This document shows positions 45,641 to 53,786 of a stretch of DNA of 64,000 bases, in pieces. This DNA comes from Bacteroidota bacterium (lineage in GTDB: Bacteria; Bacteroidota; Bacteroidia; B-17B0; Aurantibacillaceae), in the NCBI GenBank assembly GCA_021155905.1, contig JAJNBG010000001.1, forward strand, positions 62,001 through 126,000. The letters run 5' to 3'. Below the pieces are notes generated by a model that was given only the letters and a program-made list of their open reading frames with translations, made no database searches and was not told where the DNA came from. The position numbers were made by a program, and so were the translations under genes. Every line of letters starts with the position of its first letter. The first letter of the stretch is position 1.

Positions 45641-48600
45641 ATGTGGTGGAACGGTAAGTTTTGGGGCGAATTAAAACAAAAGCAGGCAAACCTAAATACA
45701 AATGTATTTTTTTCAGGTTTGCGCGGATCTTCTTTTGCCTTTTTGCTAAACGATCTGTTTCAAAATACGTCTGCCAATTTTTTTATTGTCTGTAATGACA
45801 AGGAAAAAGCCGCTTATTTATTAAATGATTTGCAGGCATTGCTTCCCGAAAAGCACCTTCATTATTTCCCTGAGAGCTATAAAGTTCCTTACAAAGAAGA
45901 GAAAACCAGCAATGCTTCTGTGCAGGAACGTGCGGAAACATTGAGCAATCTCAGTAAAGAAAATTATTCAGGAATTGTTGTGACATACGCTGCCGCGCTG
46001 GCTGAGAAGGTGGCTTCCAAAACGAGCTTAAGCAAGAATACCCTGGTGATCAAAAAAGGGGAAAAACTGAGTATTGATTTTATCCAGGAGTTTTTAGCAA
46101 GTTATGATTTTGAGTTGTGTGATTTCGTCTCAGAGCCAGGTCAGTATGCTATTCGTGGAGGCATCGTTGATATTTATTCTTTTGCACATGAGTTGCCTTA
46201 TCGTATCGAATTGTTCGGTAATGATGTGGATGCCATTAAAACTTTTGATCCTGCTTCGCAACTATCTAATCACAATTATGATTTTGTGACCATTATTCCT
46301 GATATACAATCCAACCAGGTGATTGAAGTACGCCAATCCATTTTTGATTATTTGTCTGAAGGAACGGTATTGTGTTTTGATGATGTGTTGTTCTCAAAAG
46401 ATACCATTGGTAAGTTATTTGAGAAAACGGAAAAAGCATTTTCGGCTTTATCCGGAACCATTGAGCATTTGCCGCCACAAGAATTATACCTGCAGAGCGA
46501 AGATTTTTTATCGCTCATTAAGCCGTTCACCATCATTGAATATGGTTTGCAAAAGCACATAGCGACCCAGGAAGTTGTTTTTAATCAGAGCGGGCAGCCA
46601 CAGTTCAACAAGAACTTTGATATGCTTATCAATGATTTGAAAGCCAATAAAGCCAAAGGCTATAAAAATTATTTAACGACGGATAATACCAAACAGGCAG
46701 AACGCTTACACACGATCTTTAATGATCTGTTATCTAAAGAACATCGTACGGCAGATAGTTTAATAGAGCATGTGAATATCAATATTCACGAAGGGTTCAT
46801 TGATCATAATTTGAAAATTGCCTGTTACACCGATCACCAGGTATTTGAACGCTACCATCGTTTTCATTTAAAAGAAACAAAATATAAAACAGCTGAGTCG
46901 CTAACGCTTAAAGAGATCTTGTCTTTAAACCCCGGAGATTATGTAACACACATCGATCATGGGATCGGGCGCTTTGGTGGATTAGTTAAGCTGAATGTGA
47001 ATGGCAAAGAGCAAGAGGCCGTGAAGCTGGTGTATAAAGACAATGATTTTTTATATGTGAGTATTCATAGCTTACACCGCATCAGTAAATACACCGGTAA
47101 GGAAGGAAATGTACCGCGTATTGATAAGATCGGATCAACGACCTGGAGCACTTTAAAACAAAAGACCAAACGCAACGTTAAAGAAGTTGCGTATGACCTT
47201 ATTAAATTATATGCCAAACGAAAAGCGCAGCCGGGACATCGTTATCCGCAGGACAATTACCTGCAACATGAGTTGGAGGCATCTTTTATTTATGAGGATA
47301 CGCCGGATCAGATCAAGGTAACAGCTGATGTGAAAAAGGATATGGAGAAGCCGCATCCGATGGACCGATTGGTGTGTGGCGATGTTGGTTTTGGTAAAAC
47401 AGAGATCGCTATCCGGGCTGCCTTTAAAGCGGTGTGTGACAGTAAACAGGTTGCTATATTGGTTCCGACAACAATCCTGGCCTATCAGCACTATAAAACA
47501 TTCAAAGAGCGTTTAAAAGACCTGCCCTGTAATATCAGTTATATCAACCGTTTCAGAAGCGCTAAAGAGGTTAAGGAAATCATTAATAAAACAGGCGAAG
47601 GGAAAATAGATATCCTGATCGGTACTCATAAGATAGTGGGGAAAGACATTAAGTTCAAAGACCTTGGTTTATTGATCATTGATGAGGAACAAAAATTTGG
47701 GGTTGGCATCAAAGACAAACTAAAAACATTTAAAACAACCGTTGATACGTTAACCTTAACGGCCACGCCAATCCCAAGAACATTACAATTCAGTTTAATG
47801 GGAGCGCGGGATCTGTCAGTTATTTCAACTCCTCCGGCAAACCGTTACCCGGTGCAAACCGAATTAATTTCGTTTAGCGAGGAAGCCATCAGGGATGCCA
47901 TTTCTTATGAATTAAGCCGTGGCGGACAGGTTTATTTTGTGCACAACAAGGTACAAAGTATCCAGGAAGTTGCTGGAATTATCCAACGATTGGTTCCTGA
48001 AGCAAGAGTTGCCGTTGGTCACGGACAAATGGAAGGCGATAAACTGGAGGATGTGATGTTTAGCTTTATTGAAGGGGAATTTGACATTTTAGTGGCTACT
48101 ACAATTATTGAATCAGGTTTAGATATTAGTAATGCTAATACCATTATCATTAATGATTCACAGAATTTCGGATTGAGTGACCTGCACCAGATGCGGGGTA
48201 GAGTGGGGAGAAGTAATAAGAAAGCTTTTTGTTATTTACTGACACCCCCATTCATTAACCTGACGACTGAAGCCAGGAAACGTTTAAAAGCAATTGTGGA
48301 ATTCAGTGATTTGGGTAGCGGTTTCCAGATCGCCATGCGTGATCTGGATATCCGGGGCGCAGGTAATTTATTGGGCGGCGAACAAAGCGGGTTCATCAAT
48401 GATATGGGTTTTGACACTTATATGAAAATATTGAATGAGGCAATCGAAGAATTAAAACAGGAAGACTGGTACAAACAATCCGTGGAAGATGGGGAGGGAG
48501 CAAGTACGGATAAATCTGTGTTCTCCCGCCAGTTTGTAAAGGAGACCGTTGTAGACACAGACCTTCAATTATTGATCCCTGACACCTATGTGAGTAACCT

Positions 48601-49021
48601 GACAGAACGTTTGTTATTATACCGTGAACTGGATAGTATTTCAAAAACAGAAGAGCTGATTGTGTTCGAAAGTAAATTAAGAGATCGTTTCGGTCCTTTG
48701 CCAACAGAAGTTGTCGAGTTGATCAATGTGGTGCGGATGCGTTGGGCGGCCATGCAATTAGGGTTTGAGAAGATCACATTGAAAAATAATAAAATGCTGT
48801 CTTATTTTTTAAGCAAGCAGGATAGCGAGTATTTCAACTCTCCCATGTTTAAGGCAGTGCTGGCGTATGCCCAAAAAACGCCCAAACAAACCGCTTTAAA
48901 GGAGCAAAACAATAAATTGTGGCTCACTATCGAAAATATAAAAAGTGTAGATGAGGCGATTGTGGTATTGGAAAAAATAACTACCTTAATTGCCAGCCCT
49001 ATCAATTCTGAAACTAAATAA
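45641..49021 (+). CDS. mfd: Transcription-repair coupling factor Mfd
   Basis: Mfd removes RNA polymerase stalled at DNA lesions and recruits UvrA. The 1126-residue product has UvrB-like N-terminal modules (about 25-350), a CarD-like RNA-polymerase-binding domain near 415-500 (LNPGDYVTHIDHGIGRFGG), and a superfamily 2 translocase with Walker A CGDVGFGKTE near 580, IDEEQKFGV near 681, TATPIPRTL near 710, and motifs V/VI (ATTIIESGLDI; HQMRGRVGRS). A C-terminal TRCF domain starts near 970 (LIPDTYVSNLTERLLLYREL). The ATG at 45641 is preferred to an upstream in-frame TTG at 45605 because family members start close to the first UvrB-like module and a promoter-like element lies between. The neighbouring lipoprotein gene follows after 8 bases. 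Confidence 0.95.
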   Translation: MWWNGKFWGELKQKQANLNTNVFFSGLRGSSFAFLLNDLFQNTSANFFIVCNDKEKAAYLLNDLQALLPEKHLHYFPESYKVPYKEEKTSNASVQERAETLSNLSKENYSGIVVTYAAALAEKVASKTSLSKNTLVIKKGEKLSIDFIQEFLASYDFELCDFVSEPGQYAIRGGIVDIYSFAHELPYRIELFGNDVDAIKTFDPASQLSNHNYDFVTIIPDIQSNQVIEVRQSIFDYLSEGTVLCFDDVLFSKDTIGKLFEKTEKAFSALSGTIEHLPPQELYLQSEDFLSLIKPFTIIEYGLQKHIATQEVVFNQSGQPQFNKNFDMLINDLKANKAKGYKNYLTTDNTKQAERLHTIFNDLLSKEHRTADSLIEHVNINIHEGFIDHNLKIACYTDHQVFERYHRFHLKETKYKTAESLTLKEILSLNPGDYVTHIDHGIGRFGGLVKLNVNGKEQEAVKLVYKDNDFLYVSIHSLHRISKYTGKEGNVPRIDKIGSTTWSTLKQKTKRNVKEVAYDLIKLYAKRKAQPGHRYPQDNYLQHELEASFIYEDTPDQIKVTADVKKDMEKPHPMDRLVCGDVGFGKTEIAIRAAFKAVCDSKQVAILVPTTILAYQHYKTFKERLKDLPCNISYINRFRSAKEVKEIINKTGEGKIDILIGTHKIVGKDIKFKDLGLLIIDEEQKFGVGIKDKLKTFKTTVDTLTLTATPIPRTLQFSLMGARDLSVISTPPANRYPVQTELISFSEEAIRDAISYELSRGGQVYFVHNKVQSIQEVAGIIQRLVPEARVAVGHGQMEGDKLEDVMFSFIEGEFDILVATTIIESGLDISNANTIIINDSQNFGLSDLHQMRGRVGRSNKKAFCYLLTPPFINLTTEARKRLKAIVEFSDLGSGFQIAMRDLDIRGAGNLLGGEQSGFINDMGFDTYMKILNEAIEELKQEDWYKQSVEDGEGASTDKSVFSRQFVKETVVDTDLQLLIPDTYVSNLTERLLLYRELDSISKTEELIVFESKLRDRFGPLPTEVVELINVVRMRWAAMQLGFEKITLKNNKMLSYFLSKQDSEYFNSPMFKAVLAYAQKTPKQTALKEQNNKLWLTIENIKSVDEAIVVLEKITTLIASPINSETK

Positions 49022-49029
49022 TTAATACA

Positions 49030-49425
49030 ATGAAAAAAGAAATTTTAATGGCGGTAATAGTTCTTGGATTATTATCCTGCAAAAAAAAGGAAGAACCGGC
49101 AACCAAAGTAGAAGAAACAACAGAAACGCCGGATCCCTGTTTTAATTCACAATATAATGGGACGTATCACGGCTATGGCAACACATCTGTGTCTACTTTT
49201 TCGGCCGGTGGAACATTGGTGCTTTCTAAAACCGGTTGTGAGAGTTGTTCAATTTCTTTAAGCTCACCTTCGGGTTCCTTTTCAGATAACATTACCCAGC
49301 TGACTTTAATTTCGGGCGGGGGCTATTCTGGTAAGCAAAGCAATGGTAATAGCATAACGATAGTTCTTGGGAGTCATCTGGATGTAAAGGCGACCGGGTC
49401 GTATACCTATACCGGGCAAAAATAA
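49030..49425 (+). CDS. Small hypothetical lipoprotein
   Basis: The 131-residue protein has a short type II signal peptide with lipobox LLSC (Cys17), followed by a lysine/glutamate-rich linker and a compact beta-rich domain containing three Cys in the mature part (one at PDPCFNS and two in CESC). The CESC spacing could hold a disulfide or a metal. No family was recognised. Lgt, encoded at the start of the window, would modify it. It starts 8 bases after mfd and could be co-transcribed, but a functional link to repair is not suggested. It ends at a strong bidirectional terminator. Confidence 0.8.
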   Translation: MKKEILMAVIVLGLLSCKKKEEPATKVEETTETPDPCFNSQYNGTYHGYGNTSVSTFSAGGTLVLSKTGCESCSISLSSPSGSFSDNITQLTLISGGGYSGKQSNGNSITIVLGSHLDVKATGSYTYTGQK

Positions 49426-49445
49426 TAACCTTTACTCGAGGAAAT

Positions 49446-49480
49446 AAAAAAACCCGCTTCAAAACGAAGCGGGTTTTTTA
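49446..49480. terminator. Bidirectional terminator
   Basis: AACCCGCTTC (49451-49460) and GAAGCGGGTT (49466-49475) form a perfect 10-bp stem with a 5-base loop, flanked by A- and T-runs. It serves the plus-strand lipoprotein gene and the convergent minus-strand T9SS cargo gene. Confidence 0.88.
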
Positions 49481-49496
49481 TTTTGTTTAGAATAAA

Positions 49497-50822
49497 TTAT
49501 TCTACAATCATTTTCTTAGTAGTTACATTACCGTCTACATTTAAAGAATAGTAATAAACACCGGCAGCATAAGCACCTAATTTAACAGAATGAGTTCCTG
49601 TAGTTGTTCCAACTTTTTCAGAAGAAACAATACGTCCCATAACATCAGTTACTGTAAATAATGCAGAGTTAGCATCAGAAGCTAAGTTGTATTTTACAAT
49701 TGATTCTTTTGTATAAGGGTTTGGAAAATTCTGAGTTAAACCAAAAGTATTTTGAGCTACAGTAGCGTTAATACCAGTCGTCATATCATCAGTTAAGTGG
49801 AAAGAAATCAAATGATGTTCGAATGAATATGGCGCAGTATAAGCGTAAGAAGGAACGAAATAACCATTCCATCCTCCTGCCAGGTTGTATCGGCCATCCT
49901 GGGTTAATGTAGATGATGCAGAAAAGTCACAAGCTACAGAGTTGGCATTACAGTCAAAGAAATTAGGGAATGTTCCCGCACCCTGCTCTTCTAAAGAAGT
50001 AAAGAAGAAAGCATTCGCAGTTGCATCAATTTGTTGAGTTAATGTATAAGTATAACCGGGTTTGAACATTACGCTACCAACAACTAATTTACCGCCAGGG
50101 TTAGTGAAAGGAATAGGCAATTTAAATGCTTTTTCTCTGTATTCAACTGCAGCTGTATCATCAATTGTTAAAGGAACTTTAAAAACATATTTTCCTGAAG
50201 CATTTACAACGTTTGCAGCCTGCGTGTATTTCACTAATTTAATAGAAAGCGTATCTGTGTTATAGCTTGCCGCTGTAGCACCTGTAAAATAAGCACCCGG
50301 TAAATTTGCAGCTATATTGTTGTTATATACAGTTACAACCAGGGTATCCACGATGTTTGGATTCGGATGGTTTCTTGTATATGCGTACATAATAGACATC
50401 GAGTCAATTTTGTAAGGCGCAGTTGGTGCAGCCGCAACCCAGTTTGTGCTGGCATCAGCACTGAACGCTACTGATCTGAAATCAACTAATTCACCTAAAT
50501 GATGAACCCAGATTGGAGCAAAAGTACCTGTTCCAAATTCGCCATAACCCATTGAATCCGGGAATAAGTAGTTAGAGTTTAATTCACTTGTAAGACCTAA
50601 AAGAGATTCAATCGCGGTACCATAATTAAACCATCCCATGTTTACTGAGGTAGTTTTCGCAGCTAAATTACTTTGCTTAGCAGCTTTCATTTTAGTACGG
50701 TCAAAAGTTCTCGTAGTTGTAACTTTTTTGTCGGGAAAACTCATGGTTCCTGCAGCCGGAGCCTGAGCAAACGAAACAGATGTAAATAATACAGCTGCTA
50801 AAAGAGAGTAAATTTTTTTCAT
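49497..50822 (-). CDS. Secreted protein with type A T9SS sorting domain
   Basis: The 441-residue protein has a signal peptide ending near SFAQ, a middle part of about 330 residues rich in beta strands and aromatic residues, and a C-terminal type A sorting domain from about 365: NFPNPYTKESIVKYNL, FTVTDVMGRIV, AGVYYYSLNVDG, TKKMIVE. This domain directs export through the type IX system and attachment to the surface. The middle carries no enzyme motif that could be recognised. The gene is flanked by a bidirectional terminator and a divergent spacer, so it is a single-gene unit. Confidence 0.9.
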   Translation of the reverse strand: MKKIYSLLAAVLFTSVSFAQAPAAGTMSFPDKKVTTTRTFDRTKMKAAKQSNLAAKTTSVNMGWFNYGTAIESLLGLTSELNSNYLFPDSMGYGEFGTGTFAPIWVHHLGELVDFRSVAFSADASTNWVAAAPTAPYKIDSMSIMYAYTRNHPNPNIVDTLVVTVYNNNIAANLPGAYFTGATAASYNTDTLSIKLVKYTQAANVVNASGKYVFKVPLTIDDTAAVEYREKAFKLPIPFTNPGGKLVVGSVMFKPGYTYTLTQQIDATANAFFFTSLEEQGAGTFPNFFDCNANSVACDFSASSTLTQDGRYNLAGGWNGYFVPSYAYTAPYSFEHHLISFHLTDDMTTGINATVAQNTFGLTQNFPNPYTKESIVKYNLASDANSALFTVTDVMGRIVSSEKVGTTTGTHSVKLGAYAAGVYYYSLNVDGNVTTKKMIVE

Positions 50823-50996
50823 GTTTGATTTTATTTAGTTATAAGTTTAACACAAATATAATGAAACAAAAAGCAAAAAACAAACAGGTAAACTTATATT
50901 TTAATGCCTGTTTTTAATGAAATATATAAGCGAAAATCCGTTAATTTCTTAAAAAGATTAATATTTATATAACATTTTATCTTGATATTTTACTTC

Positions 50997-51004
50997 TATC
51001 TTTG
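50997..51004 (+). promoter_or_regulatory. Candidate -7 promoter element of the thioesterase gene
   Basis: TATCTTTG is an exact match to TAnnTTTG and ends 4 bases before the ATG at 51009. Transcription would begin at or next to the start codon, suggesting a leaderless mRNA. No -33 element is obvious. Confidence 0.45.
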
Positions 51005-51008
51005 GCTC

Positions 51009-51422
51009 ATGTTAAGAAACATTACCGAATCAGTCATTAAATTCAGCGAAGTCGATTCCCTGCGCGTGGTTTGGCACGGGCACTATGTTAGGTATTTCGA
51101 AGATGGCAGAGAAGCGTTTGGAAAGCAATACGGCATAGGTTATTTGGACATATACGAACATGGTCTGGCGGTGCCTTTGGTAGATTTGCAGGTTAATTTT
51201 AAACGGATATTAGAGTATGGTGATACCGCCGTCATTGAAACAACATTTATTAATTCACCCGCTGCAAAAATGATCTTTGAGTATAAAATTACAAGTGCTA
51301 AGCATGGCTATATTGCCTGCGCCGGGAAAACCACTCAGGTATTCATGAGTCCTCAAAAAAAGGAACTCTTTATCACAATGCCACCATTCATGGAAGCCTG
51401 GAAAAAAAGATGGGAAATTTAA
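51009..51422 (+). CDS. Hotdog-fold acyl-CoA thioesterase (4HBT/YbgC type)
   Basis: The 137-residue protein has the 4-hydroxybenzoyl-CoA thioesterase-type hotdog fold. The N-terminal stretch EVDSLRVVWHGHYVRYFEDGREAFG carries the catalytic-type Asp and the conserved H-x-x-Y-x-x-(Y/F)-x-E pattern. Such enzymes hydrolyse acyl-CoA or acyl-ACP thioesters. The ATG at 51009 is chosen over the in-frame TTG at 50982 because family members start close to this motif. It opens a plus-strand run with lolA, a lipoprotein, a FabZ-like dehydratase and a DUF420 protein. A similar set (thioesterase, LolA, hotdog dehydratase) occurs as accessory genes in aryl-polyene and flexirubin clusters, so a role in modified fatty acyl pigments or envelope lipids is possible. 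Confidence 0.87.
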   Translation: MLRNITESVIKFSEVDSLRVVWHGHYVRYFEDGREAFGKQYGIGYLDIYEHGLAVPLVDLQVNFKRILEYGDTAVIETTFINSPAAKMIFEYKITSAKHGYIACAGKTTQVFMSPQKKELFITMPPFMEAWKKRWEI

Positions 51423-51473
51423 TTCTTATATTTTCTTAACACCTGTGCCGGTTAATAGCCCCCTTTTAATTTA

Positions 51474-51481
51474 TATTTTTG
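51474..51481 (+). promoter_or_regulatory. Candidate -7 promoter element of lolA
   Basis: TATTTTTG matches TAnnTTTG and ends 4 bases before the lolA ATG, the same spacing as at the thioesterase gene. No clear -33 element is seen. Confidence 0.3.
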
Positions 51482-51485
51482 AACT

Positions 51486-52106
51486 ATGAAAAAATTAATG
51501 TGTTTACTACTATTTCCTTTTATTGGCTTTTCTCAAACCTTTAAAGCGGTTAAAGATACCGCCGCGCTGAAGCAAAAAATTGAAAACATGAGTAAGGCAA
51601 CGAGTTCAATAGAATCAGATTTCACACAGGAAAAAAATCTGAGCATGTTGTCAGAAAAAGTAATCAGTAAGGGCCATTTTATTTTCAAAAAAGAAAACCT
51701 GTTGCGCTGGGAGTACAGTTCGCCGTCTAAATATCTGATTGTTATTAATAAAGACAAGGTGATTATTAAGGATGAGAAGAAAACGACAAAATACGATATG
51801 AATAGTAACAAAGTGTTTAAGGAGATTAATGACATCATGTTGTCCTGCGTTCAAGGGACCATCTTCAGATCCAATAAATTTAAGACATCCTATTTTGAAA
51901 ATGAAAAATTCTATAAACTGGAACTGGTGCCGCAGGCAAAAAACATGAAAGAAACGTTCAAAAAAATCAATTTGTATTTTGATAAAAACGTAACTTCGGT
52001 GGCTAAAATGGAAATGATAGAAAACAATGATGACTTAACATCACTTGATTTCACTAATAAAAAATTAAATGCTGCGGTATCCGAAACTATATTTACTGTT
52101 AAGTAG
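51486..52106 (+). CDS. lolA: Outer-membrane lipoprotein carrier LolA
   Basis: LolA binds lipoproteins released from the inner membrane and carries them across the periplasm. The 206-residue product has a signal peptide ending near GFSQ and the LolA half-barrel text: SIESDFTQEKNLSML near 37-51, SKGHFIFKKENLLRWEY near 58-74, SPSKYLIVINKDKVII, and a repeated-strand C-terminal half (KINLYFDKNVTSVAKMEM). Its 3' end overlaps the following lipoprotein gene by 38 bases. In aryl-polyene and flexirubin clusters a dedicated LolA copy occurs, so this may be a cluster-specific paralogue instead of the housekeeping protein; the window cannot decide. Confidence 0.88.
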   Translation: MKKLMCLLLFPFIGFSQTFKAVKDTAALKQKIENMSKATSSIESDFTQEKNLSMLSEKVISKGHFIFKKENLLRWEYSSPSKYLIVINKDKVIIKDEKKTTKYDMNSNKVFKEINDIMLSCVQGTIFRSNKFKTSYFENEKFYKLELVPQAKNMKETFKKINLYFDKNVTSVAKMEMIENNDDLTSLDFTNKKLNAAVSETIFTVK

Positions 52107-52719
52107 CCTGCTTTTTTTATCCTGCAGTATTTCAAAATATAAAAGCAACACGGTTCCCGTTTCTGAGAAATTATCATACAATCACCTTCTCCCGGTTATA
52201 AATCCAGGTGGCTCGGCTACAAAATACAAAGCAACGATTGATGTCTTGAACAAGCACTTTAGTGGACTGGTCATCGTAAAGAGAACCGACTCCATAACTA
52301 CGCATGTGGTTTTTATTACAGAGCTCGGCATGAAAATGTTTGACCTGGAGAAAAAGGATACCGCATTCAATATGGTATATGTTTTCGAACCAATGAATAA
52401 ACCAAATTTAGTTTCCGTTCTCAAAACAAACTTTAAGAACATGTTGTTGATGGATATATATGGCAAAGACATTAATACTGGGATGACAAAAAAGAGGGAA
52501 ACAGTTTATGAACTGATAGACCACAAAGAAAAGCGGTATTTTATTGTGAAGGATGCCAATCAGTTGGTAAAACAAGCGAATTTTTTTAAACAGAAAAAAT
52601 CTTCGCTTGTAAATTACACATACAACGCGGAAATTAAATCTTACGAAAAAATCCAATCTCTTCAGTATGGTCTGGTGAAAGTCCGGATTGAGTTAAATGC
52701 AGTAAGAGAAGCAAACTAA
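52069..52719 (+). CDS. Lipoprotein of unknown function, LolA partner candidate
   Basis: The 216-residue protein has a short signal peptide with a lipobox-like LFLSCS, then a beta-rich domain (strands such as TKYKATIDVLNKHFSGLVIVK and LVNYTYNAEIKSYEK) reminiscent in layout of LolB/LolA-type half-barrels, but without a family motif that could be named. The frame starts 38 bases inside lolA. An internal start later in the frame would lose the signal peptide, so the long overlap is probably real and implies coupled translation. The overlap, the lipobox and the strand pattern suggest an outer-membrane receptor-like partner of LolA; this is inference. Confidence 0.78.
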   Translation: MLRYPKLYLLLSSLLFLSCSISKYKSNTVPVSEKLSYNHLLPVINPGGSATKYKATIDVLNKHFSGLVIVKRTDSITTHVVFITELGMKMFDLEKKDTAFNMVYVFEPMNKPNLVSVLKTNFKNMLLMDIYGKDINTGMTKKRETVYELIDHKEKRYFIVKDANQLVKQANFFKQKKSSLVNYTYNAEIKSYEKIQSLQYGLVKVRIELNAVREAN

Positions 52720-52734
52720 AACAAATATTGTAAT

Positions 52735-53112
52735 ATGACAAATACTTTTTTACTAAATGATTTCTATAAAATAATTTCTATAGAGAGAGCAGAAGCAGCT
52801 TTGACAGCCAACATTCAACTGGATGCTGATCATGCCATCTTTAAAGGCCATTTTGAACAAATGCCGGTGGTTCCCGGTGTTTGCCAGACACAAATAATTA
52901 AAGAACTATTACAGGAAGAACTGGGACTTGATTTGGTTCTTACCAAAGGGGATAATATTAAGTTTACCGGCATGATTATTCCGACCCAACACCAAAACAT
53001 CCTGGTGGAAGTGTCGTACAAAAAGGGAGACGAAAGCTATGCCGTAGAGGCAAAACTCTTTTTTGAAGCGACAACTTTTACAAAATTTAAGGGTACATTT
53101 ACACAAATTTAG
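52735..53112 (+). CDS. FabZ-like hotdog 3-hydroxyacyl-ACP dehydratase
   Basis: The 125-residue protein has the FabZ/FabA-type hotdog signature: DHAIFKGHFEQMPVVPGVCQ near 26-45, with the catalytic-type His in GHF, and KFTGMIIPTQ near 75-85. Known members dehydrate 3-hydroxyacyl-ACP to enoyl-ACP. It is shorter than housekeeping FabZ (about 140-150 residues) and resembles the dehydratases of aryl-polyene and flexirubin clusters. It follows the lipoprotein gene by 15 bases. No ketosynthase, ketoreductase or acyl carrier protein lies in the window, so the cluster is incomplete here. Whether it is catalytically active cannot be told, because the usual second acidic residue is not clearly placed. 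Confidence 0.83.
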   Translation: MTNTFLLNDFYKIISIERAEAALTANIQLDADHAIFKGHFEQMPVVPGVCQTQIIKELLQEELGLDLVLTKGDNIKFTGMIIPTQHQNILVEVSYKKGDESYAVEAKLFFEATTFTKFKGTFTQI

Positions 53113-53116
53113 TTGC

Positions 53117-53716
53117 ATGGAAACACAGTCCTTATTAAGCAGGCAAAACGATAAAACGGTATTTAAAATTGTATTAGCGGTTAGTGCACTGATTTGCATC
53201 GTGGTGGTGGTTTTAAATCAAAAATTCATTCCTGTTCCTGATACTTTTCCATCTTTTATTTATAAGCTGCCGATGCTGAATGCCTTTTTAAACGGCTCGT
53301 GTTGCGTGTTACTTATCTTTTCATTGTGGGCAATTAAAAAAAGAAATTTCGCGCTTCACAAAAAACTGAACCTTACTGCTTTCCTTGTGTCTTCCTTGTT
53401 TCTAATTTCATATGTCACCGCGCATTATTTTATTCCGGATACAAAATTTGGTGATGTCAATCACAATGAGGTGCTTGAGCAATCCGAATTAATGGCCGTT
53501 TCAGGGATTCGGCCAATCTACCTGGTGATTTTATTAAGCCATATTTTTTTGGCAGTGATTGTATTACCTATGATTCTTTTATCCTTTTACTATGCACTAA
53601 AAGACGATAGAGTAAAACATAAAAAAATAACGCGCTTTAGTTACCCGATATGGTTGTATGTAACCATTACAGGCGTGGTGGTATACGTGATGATATCGCC
53701 TTATTATAATTATTAA
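53117..53716 (+). CDS. DUF420-family integral membrane protein
   Basis: The 199-residue protein has about five membrane helices and the DUF420 features: FLNGSCCVLLIFSLWAIKK, then FALHKKLN, then SYVTAHYF, SHIFLAVIVLPMILLSFYYAL, and VKHKKITRFSYPIWLYV. Several His residues at the membrane edges could bind metal or heme, and family members often lie near cytochrome oxidase genes. Here no oxidase gene is nearby. The ATG at 53117 is preferred to an in-frame ATG at 53063, because the earlier start would overlap the dehydratase gene and add an implausible N terminus. It ends at a hairpin terminator before rpoN. Confidence 0.87.
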   Translation: METQSLLSRQNDKTVFKIVLAVSALICIVVVVLNQKFIPVPDTFPSFIYKLPMLNAFLNGSCCVLLIFSLWAIKKRNFALHKKLNLTAFLVSSLFLISYVTAHYFIPDTKFGDVNHNEVLEQSELMAVSGIRPIYLVILLSHIFLAVIVLPMILLSFYYALKDDRVKHKKITRFSYPIWLYVTITGVVVYVMISPYYNY

Positions 53717-53738
53717 AATTTATTAATGGCAAATGTTT

Positions 53739-53768
53739 GAGCTCCGAATATTTTTCGGGGCTCTTTTT
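53739..53768 (+). terminator. Terminator of the thioesterase/LolA cluster
   Basis: GAGCTCCGAA (53739-53748) and TTCGGGGCTC (53754-53763) form a 10-bp stem with one G-T wobble and a 5-base loop, followed by five T residues. It lies just before rpoN, whose -7 element starts at 53770. Confidence 0.85.
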
Positions 53769-53769
53769 G

Positions 53770-53777
53770 TATATTTG
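53770..53777 (+). promoter_or_regulatory. Candidate rpoN -7 promoter element
   Basis: TATATTTG matches TAnnTTTG and ends 9 bases before the rpoN ATG. The upstream hairpin occupies the place of a -33 element, so a canonical TTG box is absent. Confidence 0.4.
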
Positions 53778-53786
53778 TCAAACATT

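Noticed and set aside
51069-51090. TGGCACG as the -24 element of a sigma-54 promoter, given rpoN nearby
   Set aside because: No TTGC -12 element follows at the required spacing and it lies inside the thioesterase gene.
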